DNA of 64,000 nt from CADEEN01 sp963738425 (GCA_963738425.1 CAVTWT010000015.1:1-64000); one strand, 5' to 3'. Numbered from the stretch's first letter, positions 27,204-35,795 are shown. Numbers and translations are program-made. Notes: a model not told the origin generated them from the sequence alone.

Positions 27204-27896
27204 ATGAACGACGACAACGACCCGGCGGCGCGCCCGGTGCGCGTGTGGGATCTGCCCACTCGCGTTTTCCACTGGCTGCTGGCCGCCACTGTGATCGCCT
27301 CGGTGGTCACCGCCAAGATCGGCGGCAACGCAATGACGTGGCACATCCGCCTGGGACTGCTGGCGTTGGCGCTGCTGGCGTTTCGTGTGGTCTGGGGCTT
27401 TGTCGGCGGACACTGGTCGCGCTTCGCGTCGTTCCTCTACCCACCGTCCAGCGTCGCCGCTTACCTGCGCGGAGACACAGGCCCCAACGGCCGCTTCGAC
27501 GTCGGCCACAGCCCGCTCGGCGCCCTGTCGGTGTTTGCCTTGCTCCTGGTGCTGATCGTGCAGGTGGCCACCGGCCTCGTCGCCGACGACGAGATCGCCA
27601 CCACCGGGCCGCTGAACCGCTTTGTCGCCACGGCGCTGGCGCTCAAGGCGACGGGTTGGCACAAAGCGGTGGGCCAGTACCTGATCATCACGATGGTCGT
27701 GCTGCACATCGCCGCGGTGCTGTTCTACCTGTTCAAGAAGCAGCGCAACCTGATCGCGCCGATGTGGCATGGCGACAAGCACCTGGCGCCGGGCACGCCG
27801 GCGTCGGCCGACGGTGTGGCACAGCGGGTGGTGGCTGCCGTGCTGATCGGGTTGGCGCTGAGTCTGTCCTGGTGGATCGCTCGCCTGGGCGCATGA
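27204..27896 (+). CDS. Cytochrome b561-type membrane protein
   Basis: 230-residue membrane cytochrome. VRVWDLPTRVFHWLLAATV (about 12-30) carries the first heme His, with further His in TWHIRLGLLAL, TGWHKAVGQYL and VVLHIAAVLFY. The four-helix Ni/Fe-hydrogenase-type cytochrome b layout fits electron transfer from quinol to a periplasmic c-type cytochrome, probably the divergent cytochrome c'. Bases 27030-27203 form the shared promoter region. Confidence 0.9.
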   Translation: MNDDNDPAARPVRVWDLPTRVFHWLLAATVIASVVTAKIGGNAMTWHIRLGLLALALLAFRVVWGFVGGHWSRFASFLYPPSSVAAYLRGDTGPNGRFDVGHSPLGALSVFALLLVLIVQVATGLVADDEIATTGPLNRFVATALALKATGWHKAVGQYLIITMVVLHIAAVLFYLFKKQRNLIAPMWHGDKHLAPGTPASADGVAQRVVAAVLIGLALSLSWWIARLGA

Positions 27897-27955
27897 GCGC
27901 GCATGGCCGCTCCAAGGCGCTCGGCCCCGGCGCGCGCAGCGCGGAGGGTGGTCCA
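27895..27955 (+). repeat. Mosaic intergenic repeat, type B, carrying a ribosome-binding site
   Basis: Second copy of the 21166-21222 element. It starts at the cytochrome b561 stop (TGAGC), shares GGCCGCTCC.AAG and GCGCAGCGCGGAGGG, and ends directly before a GTGACC start codon as the first copy does. GGAGGG lies about 8 bases before that GTG. Confidence 0.6.
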
Positions 27956-28450
27956 GTGACCGACTCGCCTGCGATCGAGCTGCTGACGCCGGCCACGCCA
28001 GCGTTGCTCGACGCCACGCGCCACATCTTCCGTGAGTACGCGGCGCAGCTCGGCGTGGACCTGTGCTTCCAGAACTTCGACGCCGAACTCGCCGACCTTC
28101 CCGGCGAGTACGCCATGCCACGCGGCGCGCTGCTGCTCGCCACCGTGGATGGCGAGGTCGCCGGGTGCGGCGCGTTGCGGCCCTTGACCGATGTCGACCA
28201 CCCGAATGCCTGCGAGATGAAGCGCCTCTACGTGCGCCCGGCGTTTCGCCGATTCGGCCTCGGCCGCTTGCTGACGCAAGCGCTGATGGACCGTGGCGTG
28301 CAAGCCGGCTATTCGAACCTGCTGCTCGACACGCTCGACGACATGGAAGCCGCCCGCGGCCTGTACGCCAGCCTGGGCTTTGAGGAGATCGCGCCGTACT
28401 ACTTCAACCCGATCCCCGGCGCGCACTATCTGAAGGCCAGCCTGGGCTAG
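27956..28450 (+). CDS. GNAT family N-acetyltransferase
   Basis: 164 aa. The acetyl-CoA-binding segment KRLYVRPAFRRFGLGRLLTQAL (about 85-106) has the R/Q-x-x-G-x-A/G pattern as RRFGLG, and LLDTLDDMEAARGLYASLGFEEI is the usual C-terminal strand-helix. GTG start. The stop codon TAG is part of CTAG at 28447-28450, which is also the left end of a MITE-like element, so the original 3' end may have been altered. Substrate unknown. Confidence 0.88.
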   Translation: MTDSPAIELLTPATPALLDATRHIFREYAAQLGVDLCFQNFDAELADLPGEYAMPRGALLLATVDGEVAGCGALRPLTDVDHPNACEMKRLYVRPAFRRFGLGRLLTQALMDRGVQAGYSNLLLDTLDDMEAARGLYASLGFEEIAPYYFNPIPGAHYLKASLG

Positions 28451-28718
28451 GGCCTGTTAACGCTATCGGAGGACTCGCGTGACTCACCAAACAGCCGCCA
28501 GCAAGGCGCAAACCGCAGCCATAGCCGCTGCTATGGCGAGGATTTGCAACGCCGCCGACGGCTGTTTGGTGAGATCACCCGAAGGGCCGGGCCGCCGCAG
28601 GGCACAGGGCGTTGTTGCTCACTCGTTGCGTGCTGAAAGCACGCGGCCTCGTTCGCGCCTAGCCCTGTGCCCTGCGGCGGCCCGGCGCGAGCCCTCCGAT
28701 AGCGTTAACAGGCCCTAG
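28447..28718. mobile_element. MITE-like non-autonomous element with 26-bp perfect terminal inverted repeats
   Basis: Bases 28447-28472 and 28693-28718 are exact reverse complements over 26 bp including terminal CTAG; with one mismatch the pairing runs to 32 bp. Inside are two further long inverted repeats: CTCACCAAACAGCCG (from about 28483) against its complement near 28560-28575, and a 25-bp perfect pair beginning GCCGGGCCGCCGCAGGGC near 28590 and ending near 28685. There is no meaningful ORF. The CTAG ends fit target duplication by an IS5-group transposase. The element starts exactly at the GNAT stop and abuts an IS on the right. Confidence 0.75.
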
Positions 28719-30074
28719 CAGGCTGTTGAATTTCGCAGTGCCGAACTGACCGATGCAGCCGATGCAAGCGCAGACAAGCCACGCCACCGTGGGTCTCCCC
28801 GACGCAGCGTCGGGAGCTGTGCGGCTGCTTGGATGGTTGGACGGCTTTGCAGGCGGCCTCGTGGCGGCTCATCGCATCGCCCCTTGTGCTACCGCGGTCG
28901 GTATTCGAGCCATTCGAACGATGTTGCTCGCAGTCATCGTCAGCTTGAAGTGCTGGTTGACGCGCTTGAGGCCGCGGTACACCGTCTGTCTGATGCGTCC
29001 GATCGTCTTGCCCCAGCCGAAGTGCTCTTCGATGCGTTTGCGCACGACCTGGCTCACCTTGTAGCTGTCATGGCGTGTTGTTCGTCCGTCGATCGCGCTG
29101 CCGCCCTGATGCGTCACGTTGCTCGCCACGTGCGGCGTGACGCCGCGCTCGCGACATCCGGCGATGAAGTCGCGCGTGTCGTAGCCCTTGTCCGCCCCCA
29201 GCGTCTTCGGCCCTTTGCCGGGCAAGACATCCAGCATCGCCAGCGCCGCCGCGCGTTCGCCGCGCCCGTCAGCGTGCGTGACCACCGCGCTGACCACCAA
29301 GCCCGAGCGGTTGTCCATCAGCACATGGCCTTGGTAGCCCAGGATCGCCGCTTGGCTCTTGCCCTTGCGGAACAGCCTCGCATCGGGATCGGTCTTGCTG
29401 GCGTGCGTGTCGTTGCTACGCGGCTTGCCTTTCCAGTCAGCCAAGCTGTTGCGCCCGCCGCCCGCGCCGCCGCCGCCGGCACCGCCGCCGCCGTCCTTGG
29501 GCACGAAGCTCTTGTGGCTGGCCCACGCCTGGATGAGCGTGCCGTTCGACCGAGAAGTGCTCCTTGCTCAGCAGCTTGCGCTGCTCGGCCAGTTGCATCA
29601 CCTCGGTGAAGAAGCGCTCCACCACGGCGTGTTCGAGCAGTCGGTCGCGGTTTTTGGAGAACACGGAGTGGTCCCAGACCTCATCGTCGATGGCCAGCCC
29701 GACGAACCAGCGGTACAGCAGGTTGTAGCGAATCTGCTCCATCAACTGCCGCTCGCTGCGCACCGAGAAGAACACTTGGATAAGCATCGCCCGCAGCAGC
29801 TTCTCCGGCGCAATCGACGCCCGGCCGCTGTCGGCGTAGATCGTGTTGAACAAGCTGTTCAGTCCCGCCAGCGCCTCGTTGACCAGACTGCGGATCGCAC
29901 GCAGCGGGTGATCGGCCGGGACGAAGTCATCCAGCTTGGCCACGGTGAACAGCGCCTCTTGCATCCCATCCGATCCGCGCATCGTCCCTGCCCCCGTCGT
30001 TGCAACGCCGGGCAAGTTATCAACAATCGTTCGTTCGCAAATCAGCATTTGCGCGCGCGAATTTCAACAGCCTG
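28719..30074 (-). mobile_element. IS5-family insertion sequence, about 1.36 kb
   Basis: The termini CAGGCTGTTGAATTTCGC (28719-28736) and the complement of CAGGCTGTTGAAATTCGC (ending 30074) form 18-bp inverted repeats with one mismatch. CTAG flanks both ends (28715-28718 and 30075-30078), a 4-bp target duplication; the left CTAG is also the right end of the MITE-like element. It contains one DDE transposase gene on the minus strand. The 150 bases left of the gene hold no ORF of note. Confidence 0.88.
28869..29982 (-). CDS. IS5-family DDE transposase, frameshifted
   Basis: About 370 aa if restored. The N-terminal DUF772-type region (MRGSDGMQEALFTVAKLDDFVP... SVRSERQLMEQIRYNLLYRWFVGL) is in one frame. 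The catalytic half (GADKGYDTRDF Asp; EEHFGWGKTIGRI Glu) is in another. An extra A near 29546 turns the expected SVDGTLIQAWAS into SVERHAHP, destroying the first catalytic Asp codon. ATG 29982 has AGGGA upstream. Either inactive or a sequence error. Confidence 0.85.
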
Positions 30075-30084
30075 CTAGCAATGA

Positions 30085-30110
30085 CAAAGGGCGACCGAAG
30101 TCGCCCTTTG
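30085..30110. terminator. Hairpin terminator beside the IS
   Basis: CAAAGGGCGAC (30085-30095), loop CGAA, GTCGCCCTTTG (30100-30110): a perfect 11-bp stem. It lies just beyond the right CTAG of the IS and 20 bases downstream of a minus-strand short ORF; probably bidirectional. Confidence 0.65.
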
Positions 30111-30129
30111 TTGGTTGTCGCGAGTCCGC

Positions 30130-30285
30130 CTAAGCGGCGTTCAACCACATCGACGTATCGAACGCGCTGCTCATCAACGGCATGTTCATGCCGAAGCTTG
30201 CATTCGCCGAAGCGGCGGCTGCCGCCGCCTTCGACACTTTCTTTGTCACACCGGCTTCGTTGCTGGTGTTGCTCGTGGGGGCCAC
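30130..30285 (-). CDS. Short ORF or 3' remnant upstream of the terminator
   Basis: 51 codons from a possible GTG at 30285, containing VTKKVSKAAAAAASANASFG and ending in TSMWLNAA. It lies between the hairpin that follows barstar and the terminator beside the IS. Coding character is weak and no family is recognised. It may be the tail of a gene whose 5' part has been lost. Confidence 0.3.
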   Translation of the reverse strand: MAPTSNTSNEAGVTKKVSKAAAAAASANASFGMNMPLMSSAFDTSMWLNAA

Positions 30286-30293
30286 CTCTGCCG

Positions 30294-30326
30294 CCCGCTC
30301 CCATGACCCGATTTCTTGGGAGCGGG
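30294..30326. terminator. Hairpin immediately after the barstar stop
   Basis: CCCGCTCCCA (30294-30303) and TGGGAGCGGG (30317-30326) form a perfect 10-bp stem with a 13-base loop, directly adjoining the minus-strand TAG at 30327-30329. No T-run, so termination versus mRNA-end protection is open. Confidence 0.5.
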
Positions 30327-30722
30327 CTACCGAAAAGAATAAAAACATCTGAACGGTATCTTTCGCTCCGCCCAGAAATCAGCCGCGTCGCGGAACACGT
30401 CGAGCAGTTGCTCGCGCGTCTCGCGGTCGAAGCGCGCGTTGTCGGGCAACTGCTCGAGGACGACGACGAAGCCCGGCTGCTGGCCGCTGCGGTTGACCAG
30501 ATCGGTCATGCAGTCGAACAGCGCATCGAGGTTCTTGCCGAAGTGCACCGGGAAGGTGAAGGCTTCGGCAATGCTGTCGAGCACCTCCTGCTTCGATTGA
30601 GCGTTGGCCACGTTCGCGTACAAGAAGTGCTGGCCCGCCTGCTGCGCGGCCTCCATCAATTCCGCCACCGTATAGGCGCGGATCGACTGCACGATGTTCG
30701 GACGGACGGTCTGCAATTGCAT
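30327..30722 (-). CDS. Barstar-family ribonuclease inhibitor
   Basis: 131-residue cytoplasmic protein. The C-terminal two-thirds match barstar: KQEVLDSIAEAFTFPVHFGKNLDALFDCMTDL holds the FPxxFGxNxDAL signature, with Asp residues placed to block an RNase active site. ATG 30722 is chosen because GGAGGA lies 8 bases upstream; a GTG at 30728 is too close to that site. It directly follows the secreted RNase gene (59-base gap), forming a toxin-immunity-like pair. Confidence 0.92.
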   Translation of the reverse strand: MQLQTVRPNIVQSIRAYTVAELMEAAQQAGQHFLYANVANAQSKQEVLDSIAEAFTFPVHFGKNLDALFDCMTDLVNRSGQQPGFVVVLEQLPDNARFDRETREQLLDVFRDAADFWAERKIPFRCFYSFR

Positions 30723-30781
30723 GGTCACGTTCCTCCAAGGTCAAAAAGAAAACCCAAAATCAAACTCACTCTGCTGGCCCT

Positions 30782-31189
30782 TCACTTCACGATGCGTTTG
30801 AAGCTCGCGTAGTGATCGGCGGTGTAGTAACAGGCCTCGGGCGCAGCCGGCTTGGCGCCGCCACAGACGATGCGCCGGGCGCCACGGTCGCGCGAGCCCG
30901 GCGTCTTGACCGTGTACTCGCGGTAGTGGCCACGCTTCTCGCGCGGGAGCAGCCGCTCCCGGTTGCCAAAGACGGTGCCGTCCTTGGCGTAAGGGAATGG
31001 GCCGCCGCTGCGGATCAGCCGCTCCGTCTGGCGCGCCTGCTCCGGCAGCTGCTCCAGGGCGACGGTATCCGTGTCGGCCGACACACCCCGTGCCAACGTC
31101 GTGCCGGTCCAAACAGCAGCGCCCAGCAGCAAAGCAAGCCCAAACTTTCGAGCACTGCTTGCGTGGTGGTGGCGGGCTGCGGATGACAC
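30782..31189 (-). CDS. Secreted barnase/RNase Sa-type ribonuclease
   Basis: 135-residue exported guanyl-preferring RNase. The N-terminus has basic residues and a hydrophobic segment (about 15-33) as a signal peptide. The mature domain has GPFPYAKDGTVFGNRERLLP, HYREYTVKTPG (catalytic Glu), RGARRIVCGG (Arg) and YYTADHYASFKRIV (catalytic His). The start is GTG 31189; no ATG precedes the signal. The product would be toxic in the cytoplasm, explaining the adjacent barstar gene. Confidence 0.92.
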   Translation of the reverse strand: MSSAARHHHASSARKFGLALLLGAAVWTGTTLARGVSADTDTVALEQLPEQARQTERLIRSGGPFPYAKDGTVFGNRERLLPREKRGHYREYTVKTPGSRDRGARRIVCGGAKPAAPEACYYTADHYASFKRIVK

Positions 31190-31249
31190 GGGTTAACCCG
31201 AATTAATCAATCCGTCATGATACGGGAGCCGGCAAAAAACCTCAAGCCG

Positions 31250-31270
31250 TGTGCCCAAAATTGGGGCACA
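31250..31270. terminator. Palindrome downstream of maeB, possible terminator
   Basis: TGTGCCC (31250-31256) and GGGCACA (31264-31270) are 7-bp arms around an A/T-rich loop; on the minus strand a T6 run follows about a dozen bases later. A further TGTGCCCA occurs near 31289, so a regulator site for the RNase gene is an alternative reading. Confidence 0.4.
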
Positions 31271-31327
31271 TCCTCTAGCCTAATTGTGTGTGCCCACTCT
31301 CCACGATAGCGTTCTTTGAGGCGACTT

Positions 31328-33649
31328 CTAACGCGCAGCGTTGGCGTCGGCGACCGTCAAGGCAGTCATGTTGACGATGCGGCGCACGGTCGTGGACGGG
31401 GTCAATACATGCACCGGCTTTGCCGCGCCGAGCAGCACCGGACCGATCGCAATGCCGCCGCCAGCCGCTGTCTTCAGCAGGTTGTAGGCAATGTTGGCGG
31501 CGTCGATGTTCGGCAGCACCAGCAGGTTGGCGTCGCCGGTCAGCGTCGTGTTGGGCATGACGGCGGCGCGCGCCTTGCCGTCCAGTGCCACGTCGCCGTG
31601 CATCTCGCCGTCGACCTCCAGCCAGGGCGCCTGCTCCCGCAGCAGCGCCAGCGCGCGGCGCATCTTGACCGCGCTCGGCTGATCCGACGAGCCGAAATTG
31701 GAATGCGACAACAGTGCCACTTTGGGCTCGACGCCAAATCGGCGCATTTCCTCGGCCGCCAACGCGGTGATCTCGGCCAGCTCCTCGGCGGTCGGGTCGG
31801 CGTTGACATGGGTATCGACCAGAAACACCTGCCGGCCCGGCAGCATCAGGCCGTTCATGCAGGCATACACCGGCACCTCCTGCGGCGTGCTGGCCGCGCC
31901 CCCTGGGCGCTTGCCGATGACCTGGTCGATGTAGTGCAGGTGCGCATGCGTCGTGCCCCAGGTGCCGCAGAGCAGGCCATCGACCTCGCCCTTGTGCAGC
32001 AGCATGGCGCCGATCAGGCTCAGCCGGCGGCGCATCTCGATCTTGGCGATCGGCACCGTGACACCCTTGCGCTCGGTCATGCGGTGGTAGGTCTGCCAGA
32101 AATCGCGGTAGCGGTGGTCGTTCTCGACGTTGACGACGTCGTAGTCCGCGCCCTCCTTGAGCCGCAAGCCGAAGCGCTCGATGCGCTGCGCCATCACTGC
32201 CGGGCGGCCGATCAACGTCGGTCGCGCGATGCCTTCGTCGACCACGACCTGCGCTGCCCGAAGGATGCGCTCTTCTTCACCTTCGGCATAGGCCACGCGC
32301 TTGTTCGCGGCGCGTTTGGCCATCGTGAAGATCGGCTTCATCGTGTTGCCCGAGGCATAGACGAAGCCCTGCAGTTTCTCGCGGTAGGCGTCCATGTCGG
32401 CGATCGCGCGCTGGGCGACGCCGGAGTCGGCCGCCGCCTGGGCCACGGCCGGTGCGATCTTCATCATCAGCCGGGGATCGAACGGCTTGGGGATCAGGTA
32501 CTCGGGGCCGAAGGCCAGCGTCTCGCCGGCATAGGCCGCGGCAACGACTTCGCTCTGCTCGGCGCGCGCCAGTTCAGCGATCGCGTGCACGGCCGCCACT
32601 TCCATCGCGTCGGTGATCGTCGTTGCGCCGCTGTCCAGCGCACCGCGAAAGATGTAGGGGAAGCACAGGACGTTGTTGACCTGGTTCGGGTAGTCGGTGC
32701 GGCCGGTGGCGATCAGCGCATCGTCGCGCACCGCCTTGATCTCCTCCGGCATGATCTCCGGCGTCGGGTTGGCCAGGGCAAAGATGATCGGCCGCGCGGC
32801 CATCGACTTCACCATCGCGGGCTTCAACACGCCGGCGGCGGACAGGCCGAGGAACACATCGGCGCCCGCAATCGCCTCGGCCAGCGAACGTTGGTCTGTG
32901 ACCTGCGCAAACTCCTGTTTGTCCGGGTCCATCAACTCGGTGCGGCCCTGCCAGACCAGGCCGGCCAGATCGGTCACCCAGATGTTCTCGCGTGGCACGC
33001 CGAGCTTGACCAGCAGGCCCAGACAGGCGAGTGCTGCCGCGCCGGCGCCCGAGGTGACGAGCTTGATCTTCTTGATGTCCTTGCCGGCCACCGCGATGCC
33101 GTTGAGCAGCGCCGCGCCGACGACGATCGCCGTGCCGTGCTGGTCGTCGTGGAAGACCGGAATCTTCATGCGCTCGCGCAGCTTGCGCTCGACATAAAAG
33201 CAATCCGGCGCCTTGATGTCTTCCAGGTTGATGCCGCCAAAGGTCGGCTCCAGCGAGGCGATGATGTCGACCAGCTTGTCGAGGTTGTTCTCGGCGATCT
33301 CGATGTCGAAGACATCGATGCCGGCGAACTTCTTGAACAGCACGCCCTTGCCTTCCATCACCGGCTTGGCGGCCAGCGGCCCGATGTTGCCCAGGCCCAG
33401 CACCGCCGTGCCGTTGGTGACCACTGCGACGAGGTTGCCACGCGCGGTGTAGCGGTAGGCGTTGCGCTCGTCGGCAACGATCTCTTCGCAGGCCGCGGCC
33501 ACGCCGGGCGAGTAGGCGAGCGCCAGATCGCGCTGGTTCGACAGCGGCTTGGTGGCCGCAATCGCCACCTTGCCCGGCGTCGGGAACTCGTGGTACGCGA
33601 GCGCATCGCGCTTCAGTTCGGCGCGCTTTTCTTCGTAGCTGCTGGACAT
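31328..33649 (-). CDS. maeB: NADP-dependent malic enzyme with phosphotransacetylase-like domain
   Basis: 773 aa. Decarboxylates malate to pyruvate with NADP, linking C4-dicarboxylate uptake to pyruvate supply. The malic N-domain (about 15-150) includes SPGVAAACEEI and GNIGPLAAKPVMEGK. The NAD(P)-binding domain (about 160-420) has HDDQHGTAIV and TSGAGAAALACL. The C-terminal PTA-like domain (about 435-765) ends in TALTVADANAAR and is regulatory rather than catalytic in this family. ATG 33649. Divergent from a DctS-like kinase. Confidence 0.95.
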   Translation of the reverse strand: MSSSYEEKRAELKRDALAYHEFPTPGKVAIAATKPLSNQRDLALAYSPGVAAACEEIVADERNAYRYTARGNLVAVVTNGTAVLGLGNIGPLAAKPVMEGKGVLFKKFAGIDVFDIEIAENNLDKLVDIIASLEPTFGGINLEDIKAPDCFYVERKLRERMKIPVFHDDQHGTAIVVGAALLNGIAVAGKDIKKIKLVTSGAGAAALACLGLLVKLGVPRENIWVTDLAGLVWQGRTELMDPDKQEFAQVTDQRSLAEAIAGADVFLGLSAAGVLKPAMVKSMAARPIIFALANPTPEIMPEEIKAVRDDALIATGRTDYPNQVNNVLCFPYIFRGALDSGATTITDAMEVAAVHAIAELARAEQSEVVAAAYAGETLAFGPEYLIPKPFDPRLMMKIAPAVAQAAADSGVAQRAIADMDAYREKLQGFVYASGNTMKPIFTMAKRAANKRVAYAEGEEERILRAAQVVVDEGIARPTLIGRPAVMAQRIERFGLRLKEGADYDVVNVENDHRYRDFWQTYHRMTERKGVTVPIAKIEMRRRLSLIGAMLLHKGEVDGLLCGTWGTTHAHLHYIDQVIGKRPGGAASTPQEVPVYACMNGLMLPGRQVFLVDTHVNADPTAEELAEITALAAEEMRRFGVEPKVALLSHSNFGSSDQPSAVKMRRALALLREQAPWLEVDGEMHGDVALDGKARAAVMPNTTLTGDANLLVLPNIDAANIAYNLLKTAAGGGIAIGPVLLGAAKPVHVLTPSTTVRRIVNMTALTVADANAAR

Positions 33650-33770
33650 GGTGGTGGTCAGGCTTGGGCAAAGGGTTTCGCATGGTACGAGCGAACGAGC
33701 CGCTGCGGCGTCCGGGTTGATGCGCAAAACCGCGTACAGCCCTGACAAGGCGCTGCGCAATACTGGTGTA

Positions 33771-35795
33771 GTGACCAACGCTGCCGCCCCTCTCCCGCCC
33801 AGCGCTGGCACCCCTCGCCGACGCTGGCGCCGCGTGCTGTTGTGGGGTCTGCTGATCGGCCTGCTCGCTGTGGCGCAGGCGTTGCTGATCTTTCTGGTCT
33901 TGCAGTACGAGGCAGCCCGCGTGCAGGACCGTGCCGACGCGGCCGCGAGCGCAGTCGCCGACGAAACGCGGCAGTCGATGTCACGCAGCCTGCAAGGGTT
34001 GCAGCTGTTGATCTGGGGCGAACGCGGGGCCGCCCAGTGGCGCGGCGACGCGGCCGAGCTGCTGCGCGAGCGGCGCGAACTGGCCCGCCTGGAGCGCCGC
34101 GACGCGGCGTTTGCGGTCGTCGACGCTGTGCAAGCGCCGCACATGAGTGGCTTGTTCGAAGCGATCTCGCGCGGCGAGCAAAGTCTGGACGCACAGACCG
34201 CCTGCGCCGAGGCCCGCCGCGGCGGCACACCGGCGTTCTCGCGCAGCTACTACTCACCGCTGGCCGGCGGCGCCGGTGTCGAGCTGATGGACTTGTGCCT
34301 GCCGCAGAGCGCGCCCGACGGCAGCAGCGTGATTGCCACGTTCTCGCTGACCGCGCTGCTCGATGTTGCGAGCAGCGCCGACGCCTCGCGCGACCACGAA
34401 CTCTCCTTCGTCGAAGGCGATGGCGCGCGGCTGGCCCGCGCGGGGCCGGTGCGCGGCGCCGGCCTCTACCGCGCCGAGCGCGTGGTCGATCTGTTCGGCG
34501 CCAACCTGCTGCTGCGTGCCGACAGCCGCCATGGCCGCCCGGACCTGATTCCCAACCTCAGCGTCGCGCTCGTCGTCGGCCTGTCGATTGCGCTGATGGC
34601 GCTGGTCGCGCTGCTGGCGCGCGACGCGCGACGCCGTGCCGCGGCCGAAGAGCGTCTGGCCGAGTCCTTGGCCTTTCGCAAGGCGATGGAAGACTCGCTG
34701 GTCACCGGCCTGCGCGCGCGCGGACTCGACGGGCGGATCACTTACGTCAATCCGTCGTTCTGCCGCATGGTCGGCTTTCCTGCCGCCGAATTGCTGGCGG
34801 CGCCGACGCCCCCCTATTGGCCGCCCGAGCGCGCCGACGAATACCGCAAGCGCCTGCTCGGCGGCACCGTCGGACCCGAGTCGCTGACCGGCCGCGAAAC
34901 GGTGTTCGTGCGCAAGAACGGCGAGCGCTTTCCAGTCGTGATCTACGAAGCGCCGCTGATCAACGGCGTCGGCAAGCAGACCGGCTGGATGAGCGCTGCA
35001 GTCGATCTGTCGGAGCAGCGGCGCGTCGAAGAGGTGTCACGCCAACAGCAGGAGCGGCTGCAGGCCACGGCGCGCCTGGCCACTGTCGGCGAAATGGCGT
35101 CGCTGCTCAGCCACGAGCTGAACCAGCCGCTGGCAGCGATCGCGAGCTACGCCAGCGGATCGTTGAATCTGCTCGACGCGCCCGACCACGCCGACGGCGC
35201 GATGCTCAAACAGGCGCAGAACGAGGAAGACAAGGCCATGCTGCGCCAGGCCCTGGCGAAGATCGCCGAGCAGGCCGATCGCGCCGGCCGCACGATCAAG
35301 AGCGTGCATGACTTCGTGCGCCGCCGCGAGCAGGCGCGCGAAGCGGTGAGTGCCTCGGCGCTGATCGATGCCGTGCTGCCACTGGTGAGCCTGCAAGCGC
35401 GCAAGAGCGGCACCCGCATCGACGTGCAGGTGCCTTCACCCGCGCCGCGCGTCAGTGCCGACCGCACGATGGTCGAGCAGGTGCTGCTCAACCTCACGCG
35501 CAACGGCATCCAGGCCATGGAGTCGGAAGCGTCGCCGCTCGAGCGACGGGTGCTGCGACTGGCTGTGCGCGCGGTCAATGCGCAGTGGATCGAATTCTCG
35601 GTCGCCGACGCCGGCCCCGGCATCGCGCCTGAAGTGGCCAAGCGCCTGTTCACGCCGTTCTTCACCACGCGCAGCGAGGGCATGGGCCTGGGCCTGTCGC
35701 TGTGCCGCACGGTGATCGAGCAGCACGGCGGCGCGCTCGACTACAGCACCGGCGCGTCAGGGACAAGATTTGTCTTCACGCTGCGCAGCGCTTAA
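33771..35795 (+). CDS. PAS sensor histidine kinase, DctS-like
   Basis: About 674 aa. TM1 (about 20-45) and TM2 (about 255-280) bracket a large periplasmic sensor region. A PAS domain follows (DGRITYVNPSFCRMVGF), then HisKA with LSHELNQPLAAIASYASG, where His is the phosphosite. The HATPase boxes are NLTRNGIQAM, DAGPGIAPEV and GMGLGLSLC. This resembles Rhodobacter DctS, which senses C4-dicarboxylates. GTG 33771 is used; ATG 33720 is an alternative. Pairs with the next gene and is divergent from maeB. Confidence 0.88.
   Translation: MTNAAAPLPPSAGTPRRRWRRVLLWGLLIGLLAVAQALLIFLVLQYEAARVQDRADAAASAVADETRQSMSRSLQGLQLLIWGERGAAQWRGDAAELLRERRELARLERRDAAFAVVDAVQAPHMSGLFEAISRGEQSLDAQTACAEARRGGTPAFSRSYYSPLAGGAGVELMDLCLPQSAPDGSSVIATFSLTALLDVASSADASRDHELSFVEGDGARLARAGPVRGAGLYRAERVVDLFGANLLLRADSRHGRPDLIPNLSVALVVGLSIALMALVALLARDARRRAAAEERLAESLAFRKAMEDSLVTGLRARGLDGRITYVNPSFCRMVGFPAAELLAAPTPPYWPPERADEYRKRLLGGTVGPESLTGRETVFVRKNGERFPVVIYEAPLINGVGKQTGWMSAAVDLSEQRRVEEVSRQQQERLQATARLATVGEMASLLSHELNQPLAAIASYASGSLNLLDAPDHADGAMLKQAQNEEDKAMLRQALAKIAEQADRAGRTIKSVHDFVRRREQAREAVSASALIDAVLPLVSLQARKSGTRIDVQVPSPAPRVSADRTMVEQVLLNLTRNGIQAMESEASPLERRVLRLAVRAVNAQWIEFSVADAGPGIAPEVAKRLFTPFFTTRSEGMGLGLSLCRTVIEQHGGALDYSTGASGTRFVFTLRSA

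Noticed and set aside
31316..33745. 809-codon plus-strand ORF opposite maeB
   Set aside because: Mirror frame of a conserved gene; rich in His, Arg, Gly and Val as expected for antisense of high-GC codons.
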